DNA of 64,000 bases from JAOXRU01 sp965247735 (GCA_965247735.1 CBDFHN010000002.1:434001-498000), one strand, 5' to 3'. Shown: positions 8,366 through 16,871, counted from the stretch's first letter. Numbers and translations are program-made. Notes: generated from the sequence alone by a model not told the origin.

Positions 8366-8903
8366 GATGAAATAGAAAGAAAAAGTAGTAATAAGCAATA
8401 TTCAACCTTATACAATCAATTGAAAAGATTAACCAATTAAACAAAATAAAAGCCATGAGCAAGCAATAAACGAATGCACATTTTTCCTGCCACTAGTGCC
8501 ATAGACTGTTCAATCGTTTAATTGTTTAGCTGTTTAACCGATGAAATAGAAAGAAAAAGTAGTAATAAGCAATATTCAATCTTATATAATCAATTGAAAA
8601 GATTAATCAAATTAAACAAAATAAAGAGCATGAGTAAGCAATAAACGAATACACATTTTTCCTGCCACTAGTACCATAGACTGTTCAATCGTTTAACTGT
8701 TTAACTGATGAAATAGAAAGAAAAAGTAGTAATAAGCAATATTCAATCTTATATAATCAATTGAAAGATTAAACAAAGCCAAGAGCCAATAGCGAAGAGG
8801 AAACAGCCACTAGTACTTTAGAACTAACCTTTAACCAATTAAACAAAATAAAGAGCATGAGTAAGCAATAAACGAATAAACAATTCTTTAGCCAATAGTA
8901 CTG
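8366..8903. repeat. Three tandem ~170-bp units downstream of DUF6261 gene
   Basis: Each unit starts GATGAAATAGAAAG (8366, 8540 and 8707, spacing 174 and 167 bp) and continues with a purine-rich block, AATCAATTGAAAAG, AATTAAACAAAATAAA, a GAGTAAGCAATAAACGAA block and CCACTAGTAC. The first two end in a short piece of the octamer array. The third diverges after its middle and runs into the truncated lipoprotein frame. Parts of the unit recur inverted near 54822-54850 and 56122-56420, so it belongs to an interspersed family. Confidence 0.85.
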
Positions 8904-8992
8904 GTATTTTCCCCCTTGCAAGAAAGTAAAGCAACTAAAAGTAATACAGACATTATTATGGATACTACAGCTTGATTAATTTTTATTCTCAT
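8888..8992 (-). pseudogene. Truncated lipoprotein: signal peptide plus a few residues
   Basis: An ATG at 8992 opens a 34-residue frame: a basic N-terminus, a strongly hydrophobic stretch and the lipobox LLSC, followed by only ten residues (KGENTSTIG and stop). This is the start of a lipoprotein gene whose body is missing. The last codons and the stop lie in sequence belonging to the repeat units (the AGCCAATAGTAC word), so the gene appears to have been cut off by the repeat zone. An in-frame ATG at 9070 would give 60 residues but adds no recognisable character. Confidence 0.5.
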
Positions 8993-9105
8993 GAATCTAC
9001 TGTTATTGTTAACCTGAATTGTACTAACATACAAATCCTTTAATCTTACATTTTTTTGTCCAAAACACACTAATAGAGATTAGTCCTAAAGTTATTACTA
9101 CAACC

Positions 9106-9894
9106 CTATTTATTTTTTCCTATCATTTTACTCAATATTTCTTTCATCATTTTAGCAGCCAAAAAGGCAGTCATATTATTAAAATCCCTATTTGGATTGT
9201 ACTCAACAATATCCGCACCAATTATTTCAGAATCAATACTCTGTATTAAATCAATTACTTGTCTAGATGTTAGTCCTCCAGGTTCATGATGCGACACACC
9301 AGGGGCAAATGCGGGGTCAAATCCATCCATGTCTAAAGAAATATATAAAGGGTTTTTAAAATTAGGAATTGTAGATAGATCTAAATTTTTCATCTGATGA
9401 ATTTCAACACCATATTTTTTTGCCTGCTCTTCTTGATGTACATTTAGTGTTCTTATTCCGACCTGTACCAATTTTGTTGCAAATCCATTCTCCATTATTC
9501 TGGCAAAGGGACAAGCATGAGAATATTTATCTCCCTCATAGCTGTCATATAAATCACAATGCGCATCAATATGAAGAATATCTAGTTTTGAATATTTTTC
9601 ACTAAAGGCCTTAATTATTGGAAATGTTATTGAATGATCTCCTCCTAACGTTAAAATTTTAGCGTTTAAATCAAGATGATCTTTCGTTATTTTTTCTATG
9701 TCGAAATAATCAGAAATTTCAAAGTCACCATTATCATTAATAATCGGGTTTTCAATAGAGATTAAATTTTCCGAAAACATATTTGATGAACCACAATTTA
9801 AAGCTTCTCTGATTAATTTAGGTGCATGTTTTGGTCCTTTTTGATATGATGATTTCTCATCAAATTTGATTCCTTGTATAATAACCTTATTCAT
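9106..9894 (-). CDS. Agmatinase/arginase family ureohydrolase
   Basis: A 262-residue ureohydrolase with all metal-binding motifs: GGDHS (84-88, His87), DAHCD (Asp110, His112, Asp114) and LDMDGFDP (Asp188, Asp190), which hold two manganese ions. The family hydrolyses guanidino compounds such as agmatine, arginine, formiminoglutamate or guanidinobutyrate, releasing urea or formamide. The SHHEPGG loop (201-207) is typical of agmatinase-like members, so agmatinase (putrescine synthesis) is the best guess, but substrate is not proven. No signal peptide. It is a single gene with a candidate promoter element just upstream (9923-9967). Confidence 0.85.
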   Translation of the reverse strand: MNKVIIQGIKFDEKSSYQKGPKHAPKLIREALNCGSSNMFSENLISIENPIINDNGDFEISDYFDIEKITKDHLDLNAKILTLGGDHSITFPIIKAFSEKYSKLDILHIDAHCDLYDSYEGDKYSHACPFARIMENGFATKLVQVGIRTLNVHQEEQAKKYGVEIHQMKNLDLSTIPNFKNPLYISLDMDGFDPAFAPGVSHHEPGGLTSRQVIDLIQSIDSEIIGADIVEYNPNRDFNNMTAFLAAKMMKEILSKMIGKNK

Positions 9895-9922
9895 CCTATA
9901 GTAATTATTGTTAATCGAAACC

Positions 9923-9967
9923 TGCTCATAAATTCCATTTTTTGATTAAAGATATATAAATAAACCT
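9923..9967. repeat. Short repeat resembling the IS1182 terminal region, upstream of agmatinase gene
   Basis: About 45 bp starting near ACCTGCTCATAAATTCC and containing TTTTTGATTAAAGATATA is similar to the left end of the IS1182 element at 23715 and to 16793-16871. All three copies lie 25-45 bp upstream of a minus-strand start in the same orientation. On the minus strand it contains TTG-N17-TATCTTTA, close to the Bacteroidota promoter consensus, so it may be the agmatinase promoter. Confidence 0.4.
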
Positions 9968-10081
9968 ATGACAATCTGCTTAATTCATACAATATTTAGA
10001 GCATTAAAATTTTATTATAAAACAAAATAGCCATATTCTAGGTCAAGAATTAACATTTAATTGTTCCAAAAACACAAATAC

Positions 10082-11071
10082 CTAGCTATTTACATTAGTT
10101 ATTTCTTTCTTATCATAATAATTGAGCCAAGCTTGTATTCTGCCTACAAACATTTTAAGGTAGTTTTCGGTCAGAAATATATTATACCAATCAAACCGTT
10201 GTGCTTGTACACCAAGATAAAAAACAAAAACAGCAGCTCCAGCTTGTGGTATTAGCTCAATCTCTTTTTCTGATAGCTTTCTGTTTTTTTGATAAGCATT
10301 TAGAAAACTTTGAACTTTTAAATCGTATTCTTTCTTGTCTTGTTCTATAAAAAATAATTGCTTACAGAAATATGCAATATCTAAAATTTGCCATCCATTT
10401 CCACAAAAATCAAAATCAAAAATTGTAACTTCATTTTCATTCACAACAGCCATATTATCATACCAGATATCCATATGTACCACACCTTTTTGAATGTTGT
10501 CAAAATCTGAATCTCTAAAAGTCTCCCCAAAATTCTTTATAAATTCCATTTCTGGTAATTCATCAGAAAAGAATTGTTTTAAATGCTCATAGGGTAACGT
10601 TATAAGTGATTCTTTGGCATAAGAAACTCGATCAATAGTTTTGTTTAAAGTTAGCGTATGCATTTTTGCCATTAGAGAACCTACTGCAAAACAAGTTTCC
10701 TTGTCCATAAATCTTACCTTATCTCCTTTTGCAAAAGAAAAAAGTACTACAAATCTGTTTCCTTCTGGGGCATTTATTTCATGAAGTAACACTCCATTTT
10801 TATCTTTAATAGGGAACGAAACATTCAAGTTATTATCGTTCAAGAGCTTCAGAAGTTGTAACTCTTCAATAATTTCAGTTTTAGTCCTCCAATTATGACT
10901 GTAAACTCTCAAAACATATTTTGTTTCCTGGTTCGAAACAAAATATGTGTGATTCATTCCTGTTCTAAATAGCTTACATTCAAAACTTTCATTTAAACTA
11001 TAGTTATCTTTTACAAAGTCTCCTAATTCTTTTGCTGATAAAGTAGAAGTCGTTACAGGAAAATTTGCCAT
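10082..11071 (-). CDS. Aminoglycoside phosphotransferase (APH)-fold kinase
   Basis: A 329-residue protein of the APH/choline kinase fold. Visible are the N-lobe with KYVLRVY (ATP-binding lysine region), the catalytic loop HMDIWYDN (His199, Asp201, Asn206) and the metal-binding DFDFCG (Asp219, Asp221). The family phosphorylates small hydroxyl compounds such as aminoglycosides, choline, homoserine (ThrB-II type) or fructosamines. The overall layout resembles homoserine kinase type II or stress-related SrkA-like kinases more than resistance enzymes, but I cannot choose. It has its own upstream promoter-like element (11107-11133), and no neighbour suggests a pathway. Confidence 0.78.
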   Translation of the reverse strand: MANFPVTTSTLSAKELGDFVKDNYSLNESFECKLFRTGMNHTYFVSNQETKYVLRVYSHNWRTKTEIIEELQLLKLLNDNNLNVSFPIKDKNGVLLHEINAPEGNRFVVLFSFAKGDKVRFMDKETCFAVGSLMAKMHTLTLNKTIDRVSYAKESLITLPYEHLKQFFSDELPEMEFIKNFGETFRDSDFDNIQKGVVHMDIWYDNMAVVNENEVTIFDFDFCGNGWQILDIAYFCKQLFFIEQDKKEYDLKVQSFLNAYQKNRKLSEKEIELIPQAGAAVFVFYLGVQAQRFDWYNIFLTENYLKMFVGRIQAWLNYYDKKEITNVNS

Positions 11072-11106
11072 TGCTATGGTTTAGTTATAGTGATTTAATT
11101 AGCTAT

Positions 11107-11133
11107 CAAATATAAAAAACATACAGATAGCAA
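11107..11133 (-). promoter_or_regulatory. Candidate promoter in a repeated AAATATAAAAAACATAC element
   Basis: On the minus strand TTG (11133-11131), N16 and TATATTTG (11114-11107) match the Bacteroidota -33/-7 boxes, with slightly short spacing, 36 bp upstream of the ATG at 11071. The same ~40-bp sequence recurs at 12685-12720 (upstream of the next gene) and at 30033-30079. Confidence 0.45.
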
Positions 11134-11460
11134 TTAGAAAAACAGGTAATTTTATTGATTTCCCCCTAAGTCCGGAGACTTATCGGAACTGGTGATATTG
11201 TTGGTATTCATTATTCTTTTTCTAATGTTTTTATTAATATAATTTAATCCCACTAATAATTGGGAGAATAGCATTTTTTTATAATCTAATCGTTAATAAT
11301 ATTTACAAAGCAAACTCTGATATTATATCATTCTCTACCATTCATTTATTTATTTTAAACTGTATTTAAGACTGAAAGCAAAGTCTACAGCTAGAAACAA
11401 GAAAGACCAAGCTACAAACACATGAATGATTAGTTATCGTTGATGTCTTTTTATTGATTG
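11134..11460. other. Intergenic region with a 19-codon orphan reading frame
   Basis: AT-rich spacer between the APH-kinase promoter element and the gene starting at 12633. A minus-strand ATG at 11211 opens a 19-codon frame (MNTNNITSSDK...) that stops at 11152. Its GC-richer composition suggests the remnant of a lost gene's start. Nothing else was recognised. Confidence 0.3.
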
Positions 11461-12633
11461 TTAATAATCTCTAGTTTCATCAAACCATTTATTTGCTTTT
11501 TTTGAATCAATTTCAACATTAGGAATTTGTCTTAACTGTTCTATAGCTTCTCCAATATCTTCTCGTTCTGTAGTTTCTATTTGTGGTAAATCGTTAAATA
11601 CTTGAGTAAACGCTATTAATAAATCTTTCGCCTCCTTTTCTGTTTTTACTTTTTTTAATTTCTTTAAAGTTGCTTTATAGCTTTTTATGGCTGTTTTAGC
11701 ACTTTTTCCTTCCCAAGCGGAAAAAGGTATTCCATATTCTGTAATAAACCAAATGGACTTGCGCAGTTGTGACACAGAGGAGTATTCTAATTTTCGTGTT
11801 GTACCTAGCTTTTTTAATTCGCTTCTGAGTAATTTCCCTTTAGTATCTTCAATATTCCAGCCAATAAATGAATTTAATTTTTTCCAACTCATTAAAGCTG
11901 GTAAGTTTTCTAAATTTGGCGCGTACCTTATTGCCAACCGTTCCAGATTCACCAAATTCTCTAAGCAATGTAAATTCGTAAAGTTACCCGATAAGCTTAA
12001 ATTCGTTACGTTTTTGAATTGTAATATACTTTCACAATCAAAAGGTTCATCTAATGGATTTATGTTTATATCCAATGATGTAACATCACTTAATGCCTCA
12101 AAAGTTGGTGCTAATTGGTATGTACTATCACTATCTATGTTTTTTGTAGGGTAAAAAGCAATAGCATCTATTTTTCCAGATTTATTAATATTTATATTTT
12201 CAAGATTCCCAGATAGGGTTAGACTTCTATGGTTGCCAAGTATTAGGTTTAATTTATGTGCACTAGTATTAACAACTAATCTATTAATCTTCGATTTAGT
12301 AAAATCCGCTGATAAAGCTTTAAGAGGAGACCAAGTAAAATCTTCAATTGCTCTTTTTTCTGACCATTGTATAAAATTTGAATCATTTCCCCAATAATAG
12401 AAAAAACGAGGCCAGTCACCATAAGGATTTAAGCTCTGGTGTGTTTTCCCATGTGGTGTAAAAAATGTATTAAAAGAATTCCAATTAATTGGCAAATCTG
12501 TATTTACCAGCACATCATATTTTTTTGCATCCATGCCGATACCTCCAATAGCAAAGCTTCCTTGTCCTAATGGAATTGTAATAGAATGACTGTCTTTACC
12601 TGTAAGTGATATATTTATTGGTTCACCTTTCAT
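11461..12633 (-). CDS. Leucine-rich-repeat-like protein of unknown function
   Basis: A 390-residue protein without signal peptide. The middle (about residues 115-270) has spaced hydrophobic positions such as 'VTNLSLSGNFTNLHCLENL' and 'LERLAIRYAPNLENLPAL', which look like irregular leucine-rich repeats. The first 110 residues are rich in Trp and Phe and seem to be a separate domain. The C-terminal ~110 residues are Lys-rich and helical (KSYKATLKKLKKVKTEKEAK). I do not recognise the family. The upstream region carries the repeated promoter-like element with TATATTTG on the minus strand (12699-12692). Confidence 0.6.
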   Translation of the reverse strand: MKGEPINISLTGKDSHSITIPLGQGSFAIGGIGMDAKKYDVLVNTDLPINWNSFNTFFTPHGKTHQSLNPYGDWPRFFYYWGNDSNFIQWSEKRAIEDFTWSPLKALSADFTKSKINRLVVNTSAHKLNLILGNHRSLTLSGNLENININKSGKIDAIAFYPTKNIDSDSTYQLAPTFEALSDVTSLDININPLDEPFDCESILQFKNVTNLSLSGNFTNLHCLENLVNLERLAIRYAPNLENLPALMSWKKLNSFIGWNIEDTKGKLLRSELKKLGTTRKLEYSSVSQLRKSIWFITEYGIPFSAWEGKSAKTAIKSYKATLKKLKKVKTEKEAKDLLIAFTQVFNDLPQIETTEREDIGEAIEQLRQIPNVEIDSKKANKWFDETRDY

Positions 12634-12684
12634 AATTTCTAGTATTACTAGCTATTAACTAAACATTATCTTTATAGCTACTAT

Positions 12685-12720
12685 GGCCACCCAAATATAA
12701 AAAATACATGGATAATATTC
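12685..12720 (-). promoter_or_regulatory. Second copy of the repeated promoter-like element
   Basis: CCAAATATAAAAAATACATG resembles the elements at 11101-11145 and 30033-30079. On the minus strand it gives TATATTTG at 12699-12692, a perfect -7 box, 59 bp upstream of the ATG at 12633. No clear -33 box was found. Confidence 0.35.
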
Positions 12721-12846
12721 ATAAACACATATCTATAATTAAGAAAAACGGTAACGATTGGTCTATGACATTTTTATATAATTAAATCAACATGGTCTTA
12801 ACTTATCCGTACAGATCACACGAACTTTAGTCATTGCAAATAGTTT

Positions 12847-13350
12847 TTATTTTTTATCTTCTTCAATAAACTTATCTAAACTCTCCAATTTTCCTGAAAA
12901 CGGCATTAGATTAGTTAAATCCTTCCAAATTTCTGATTCAACAAAACTATGAGATATTCCTTTTTTTAAAAATGTAATATGGACTTACATATTCTCCTGT
13001 TTTCTTTATTTTTTCATAATAAATTTCAGTTTTCCGCTGTAAAGTCCATCATCAATTTTGATGATTTTACTATACCCTTCGTCTGGCACAAGAAACGTAT
13101 GGTAATAATCATTAAACGCATCTTTATTTATAGTCGCACAGCACAGAACAAAATCGAATGCATTATATTTTTTCAGCAATTCCTATATTTCAATTAAAGA
13201 TTCCGATTCACTTTGGTCGAAAACTGGAAAAACAATGGTAAAATGTGGTTATACAACAGCATAAAAAAGATCATTTTCCTTACGGTATTCTTGAATTAAA
13301 TCAAAATCTGATTGTTTGACTTTTGGATATGCTAAAACTAAAAACGCCAT
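12847..13350 (-). pseudogene. Decayed 2H phosphoesterase (2'-5' RNA ligase-like) gene joined to another C-terminal fragment
   Basis: From the ATG at 13350 the frame reads as a 2'-5' RNA ligase/cyclic phosphodiesterase-like protein (MAFLVLAYP start, DLIQEYRKEND, PHFTIVFP with the first HxT motif, then HTFLVPDEGYSKIIKI). It is broken by in-frame stops at codon 34 (13249-13251) and again before ELLKKYN. The second HxT motif is missing. After about 13040 the coding sense switches frames: GEYVSPYYIFKK in one frame and KGISHSFVESEIWKDL to EEDKK in another, ending at 12847. This second part looks like the C-terminus of a different protein. The locus is therefore a decayed, possibly chimeric, gene remnant. 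Confidence 0.65.
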
Positions 13351-13426
13351 TCTTTTTCTTGGTTTGGGTTGGTTTATTAAAATATACTACGGATGGTTAA
13401 GCTATAGCTAGTGTGGAAATTACATA

Positions 13427-13893
13427 CTATTCTTTTCTAATAATCACTATTTTCCCTAACCTATAGCTATTTTGATTGTTAGATAAATTAGCTTGTGGAG
13501 TAGTTGTAGTTATAGTCCAATATCTAGAAGAATAGTTCGTAAAAACAATTTGATTTGCACTATTATCAATTTTCACAGAAACTACTAAAAACTTTATGTA
13601 TGGGTGTTCAAGTGTTTGTATATAACAACGTATTCGTTCTCTATTTTTTCCTATGATCCAAGTTCCAGACATTCTTCCAGAAGATTCGGCTAACCAATTT
13701 GAATTTGAGATTAAAGTAAATCCAACAATTTTGTCAGCATCTCTTACGTTTATTGTTTGATTACCAGCAGTTAAAGTTACTGTTTCATAGCTATTTTCGT
13801 CTTTGTTTATTTTTTTTCCAAACTGTTCCATTGTAAACATAATAAGTATTGGTACTGCTATTAACCCAAATATCTCCTTCTTCGGAATTGGAT
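13427..13893 (-). pseudogene. 3' part of the exported-protein gene split by IS21
   Basis: Directly after the IS21 right-hand copy of the target site, the minus strand reads SNSEEGDIWVNSSTNTYYVY-NGTVWKK, which continues exactly the frame of the 5' part at 16585-16753. At an eight-A run (GGAAAAAAAATAAAC, near 13815) the frame slips: in frame it stops after KQRRK, whereas with one A fewer it continues as KINKDENSYETVTLTAG and runs to IVIIRKE at 13427. The open frame seen today (13427-13840) thus starts internally and is unlikely to be a separate gene. The protein belongs to the flavobacterial type beginning 'FRVIDNKGT', with a 'EGDIWVN...YNGTVW' motif, of unknown function. Confidence 0.75.
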
Positions 13894-13978
13894 GGATATT
13901 CTATAGATACTGACCCCCCATTCTGGTCATACTGACCCCTCTACTGATTTGGTATTAAAAAGATAAGTCATGACAAAA

Positions 13979-14698
13979 TTACAGTTTTTTTCTAAGACTA
14001 TTTCCTTTGAGTTCTATACGATGTGATGAATGCACCAATCGATCTAAAATTGCATCGGCTATTGTAGCTTCCCCAATGATTTCGTACCAGCTTTTTACAG
14101 GGAGCTGACTGGCAATAATAGTGGAGTACTTTCCATGTCTATCTTCAATAATTTCCATAAGATCCATTTGTTGTTTTTTGTCTAGATGGGTGAGTCCAAA
14201 ATCATCTAATATTAATAATCCAGCTTTAGCAATACGTTCAAAGAGCTTAAAGATACTCCCGTCTAGTCTTGCCATTTTGGTTTTTATCAGTAATTTCTGA
14301 GTATTAAAATAGAGTACTTTGGTGCTCTGTGCGCAGGCTCTATGTCCTAGTGCAGAGGCAATAAAACTTTTGCCACATCCTGTGGCTCCTGTAATAAGTA
14401 TAGACTCTCCTTTTGTAAGATATTGTCCAGTGGCCAGTTCTGTGATCTGAGATTTATTAAGCCCTCTACTAGCGCCATAGCTCAGTTCTTCTACAGTGGC
14501 ACTATATCTGAACTTGGCTGTTCTTTTTAAACGTTCAAAACGTCTATTGGCACGATCTTCTTCTTCGCTTTGTAGCAATATCTCTAGGCCTTCACTTAGC
14601 GATAGTTCATGATGTTGTCTAGTTTCCATAAGGGCTTCCCAGCGATGGGACATCCCTATTAAACGCAATTGTTTTAGGTGGTTTTCAATGTTTGTCAT
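13979..14698 (-). CDS. istB: IS21 helper ATPase IstB
   Basis: A 239-residue AAA+ ATPase of the IstB/DnaC type. The Walker A motif GATGCGKS is at 104-111 and Walker B LLILDDFG near 163-170; the N-terminal helical part (LKQLRLIGMSHRWEAL) is the usual IstB N-domain. IstB regulates target choice and activates the IstA transposase. It lies 26 bp downstream of istA on the same strand. The length is normal, so the element may still be functional. Confidence 0.92.
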   Translation of the reverse strand: MTNIENHLKQLRLIGMSHRWEALMETRQHHELSLSEGLEILLQSEEEDRANRRFERLKRTAKFRYSATVEELSYGASRGLNKSQITELATGQYLTKGESILITGATGCGKSFIASALGHRACAQSTKVLYFNTQKLLIKTKMARLDGSIFKLFERIAKAGLLILDDFGLTHLDKKQQMDLMEIIEDRHGKYSTIIASQLPVKSWYEIIGEATIADAILDRLVHSSHRIELKGNSLRKKL

Positions 14699-14724
14699 TT
14701 GCTATTGATTTAAAATTAAAGTTG

Positions 14725-16275
14725 TTATTTATAGGAGTTTGCTCCTCTAATATTATTGTGTTTGGGTAATGGGGCATCAGGGACATCCTGAGTAGCTTCT
14801 ACCATTTTATTTTCCAAGATTCGTTTTAAAAAACCATAGGAATAATTGCTACATTGCATGGCAATTTCACAGGCTTTGATAAATTCTCCAGTATCGGTAT
14901 GCTTGGAGAGTTTCAAGATCCCCTCACTGGTTCTATAGAGTTGTTCAGGGTATTTATCCTGTTTAAACAACGCATTAATGTATTGATAGAGCGTCTCAGA
15001 ATGGCGATACCCTCTTTGCATATAGTATGTTGGACTGCGCTGTTTATAGTATTGATGAGTAGAACATAAATGTTCCTTTTGGGTGGTGTATCCTGATTTT
15101 TTTAAACTTCTGGGATGCGTTGCAATAAGCGTCCCTCGATCTCCAAAGATTCGTACAATACTTCTGGTATAAATGACTCTGGTTTGCCTTCCTATATAAG
15201 TAAAAGGCACGCTATAGTGATGTTTATCAGTCCCTAGATAAATATGATTGTTATGCGCCACCTTGAGGCTCTTATAATATTTCACCTCAAAATCATGGGT
15301 AGGTAGCGGTGATAAAGTTTGTTTCTCATCGGCAATAAACTTCTCTACCCTTGAGTAATCCTTTTGCTGCATACGGGTTTGGTTGTGTGCCTGCATTTTA
15401 TCTTTAATAGCCTTGTTCAAACTAGTAATATCGAAGAATTGCTGGTGGCGTATTTTGGCATATACCCTGGAGTAGATTAGTTTTACCTGATTCTCGACCA
15501 ATGCCTTATCCTGTGGCTTCCTTACCCTTGCAGGAGTAACGGTAGTGGTGTAATGATTGGCAAAATCCTCCAAAACCTTGTTAATGGTAGGTTCATATCT
15601 ACTGGCTTTAACTACCGCTGCTTTTAAGTTATCGGGAACCAATGTTTGAGGGACTCCTGATAAATCCTTTAAACAACATTGCAAGGCATGGATAAAATCA
15701 TCTGTCTTTTGGCTAGGTACAGCCAAGGCAAAAGCATAGTCCGAATAAGGGAGACATGCAACAAAAACCTGTACGGGTATTTCTTCTCCCGTTTCTTTAT
15801 CGATATAAGATAAAAGCTTCCCTGCAAAATCAATATAAAGTTTATCACCAGGATGATGTTCTAAGCTTAAAGAAGGCTTGCCTGCTTTATAATGTTGTCG
15901 TAAAACAGAGCAGAACTGACTGTAACAATAATGATTATCTGGAGATCCAGATTTGTATTCTTCCCATAGAACCATTCGGTTAACACCAACCTTATTGAGC
16001 TCTTTGGCGTAATAGTCTAACTGCTCTTTTAAAGGCTGATAACGAGCATCTCTATAAGCGGGATTCCCAGGTAAAAGTGAAGCTTCCAATTCAGGGTCCT
16101 CTAAGGCAAGCAGTGTTGCTATGGGGATACCGCTTACGGTAACTTTGGCTACATAATTCTTTACCGTGTTTTTACTCACACCAAGGATTCTGGCTATGGT
16201 TTTATAGCCTTTGCCCTGATGGTGCATTCTTAATAATTGTTTTACAAGACTCATACGTTTTGGTTTTCCAGCCAT
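14725..16275 (-). CDS. istA: IS21 transposase IstA
   Basis: A 516-residue DDE transposase. The N-terminus has a helix-turn-helix (QGKGYKTIARILGVSKNTVK, about residues 15-38). A retroviral-integrase-like core follows with HPGDKLYIDFAGK (first Asp), PQTLVPDNLKAAV (second Asp) and a Glu in the DKALVENQVK segment. The C-terminal beta-rich domain follows (about 330-420). It starts 309 bp inside the right end, after a region of repeated terminal boxes. No frameshift or stop is present. Confidence 0.93.
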   Translation of the reverse strand: MAGKPKRMSLVKQLLRMHHQGKGYKTIARILGVSKNTVKNYVAKVTVSGIPIATLLALEDPELEASLLPGNPAYRDARYQPLKEQLDYYAKELNKVGVNRMVLWEEYKSGSPDNHYCYSQFCSVLRQHYKAGKPSLSLEHHPGDKLYIDFAGKLLSYIDKETGEEIPVQVFVACLPYSDYAFALAVPSQKTDDFIHALQCCLKDLSGVPQTLVPDNLKAAVVKASRYEPTINKVLEDFANHYTTTVTPARVRKPQDKALVENQVKLIYSRVYAKIRHQQFFDITSLNKAIKDKMQAHNQTRMQQKDYSRVEKFIADEKQTLSPLPTHDFEVKYYKSLKVAHNNHIYLGTDKHHYSVPFTYIGRQTRVIYTRSIVRIFGDRGTLIATHPRSLKKSGYTTQKEHLCSTHQYYKQRSPTYYMQRGYRHSETLYQYINALFKQDKYPEQLYRTSEGILKLSKHTDTGEFIKACEIAMQCSNYSYGFLKRILENKMVEATQDVPDAPLPKHNNIRGANSYK

Positions 16276-16584
16276 AGACTATCTTTTGATGGTTAAAACC
16301 ATCAAGTAAAACCAAAATCAAATAACCAAAGGGGTCAGTATAGTCCAGAATCTTATAAAGAATTACTCGCTTAGAGGGGGCAATATCCTCCAGAATAATA
16401 CAAAACCAACTCCAAAAGGGGGTCAGCTTGATTCAGAATAACAATACAAAAGCGTCCAAAACTATTTTTGAACCCAAATTTGGCTATCTTTTAGTGTAGA
16501 GGGGTCAGCATCAGACAGAACGACAGTTGTTTTTATAGCCGTTTTGATTGCCCCTAAGAGGGGTCAGCTTGCTGTAGTGTATCC
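16276..16584. repeat. Multiple IS21 end boxes (transposase binding sites)
   Basis: Between istA and the right tip there are five imperfect copies of a box whose core is GGGGTCAG, most followed by CAGAAT: about 16328, 16374 (GGGGGCAA variant), 16422, 16501 and 16558. The left end carries two copies as TACTGACCCC (13909 and 13930). Unequal numbers of binding sites at the two ends are a known IS21 trait. Confidence 0.75.
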
Positions 16585-16753
16585 AATTGGATGCTATAGG
16601 TGTTACAGCTCCTTCTATTACTTTGTTGTTTACAACCATTTTTATAGTTCCTTTGTTATCTATAACTCTAAATTCTTGGGCATAACTATTTGAAAAAAAA
16701 GATGATATATAGATTACAAAAAGTAAGGTTTTAAAATCAAGGTGGTTTTTCAT
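16585..16753 (-). pseudogene. 5' part of the exported-protein gene split by IS21
   Basis: From the ATG at 16753 the frame gives a signal peptide (hydrophobic LLFVIYISSFF, cleavage near SYA-Q), then EFRVIDNKGTIKMVVNNKV and VTPIASN, where the IS21 target duplication begins. This start and the 'FRVIDNKGT' motif are common in secreted flavobacterial proteins of unknown role. Beyond the junction the frame runs into the IS end (to 16511) and has no meaning. Together with 13427-13893 it reconstitutes one gene of about 190 codons, apart from one base too many in an A-run. Confidence 0.8.
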
Positions 16754-16792
16754 GTATTTCTTTAATTCAATATTGTAATTATTGCTAATGAG

Positions 16793-16871
16793 AGTCAGCG
16801 CATAAACTCCATATTTTTCATTAAAAAAATATAAATAAACGAAAATAAGCTTACCTCTTGATGCCTTTTTG
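16793..16871. repeat. Remnant resembling the IS1182 terminal region
   Basis: About 79 bp beginning AGTCAGCGCATAAACTCC and ending CTCTTGATG is roughly 80 percent identical to the left end of the IS1182 element at 23715-23790 (AGTCTGCGCACAAACTCC...). No second end or transposase follows, so it is a solo end, a MITE, or a shared promoter leader. It lies 40 bp upstream of the split exported-protein gene. Confidence 0.5.

Larger units (their letters stand above)
13894..16584 (-). mobile_element. IS21-family insertion sequence with 8-bp target duplication
   Basis: The element carries istA and istB on the minus strand. Its ends are related inverted repeats: left GGATATTCTATAGATACTGA and right (reverse complement) GGATACACTACAGCAAGCTG, each followed by a CCCC tract. 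It is bounded by the direct repeat AATTGGAT at 13886-13893 and 16585-16592. Removing the element and one repeat restores an open reading frame across the junction (PIASN-SEEGDIW), which confirms the borders. IS21 elements usually make 4-8 bp duplications. The right end has several extra copies of the GGGGTCAG box, likely transposase binding sites. Length is 2,691 bp. Confidence 0.9.

Noticed and set aside
13427..13840. 137-codon open frame considered as an independent gene
   Set aside because: It starts inside the 3' part of the gene split by IS21, and its beginning is the wrong-frame reading of the YNGTVW segment.
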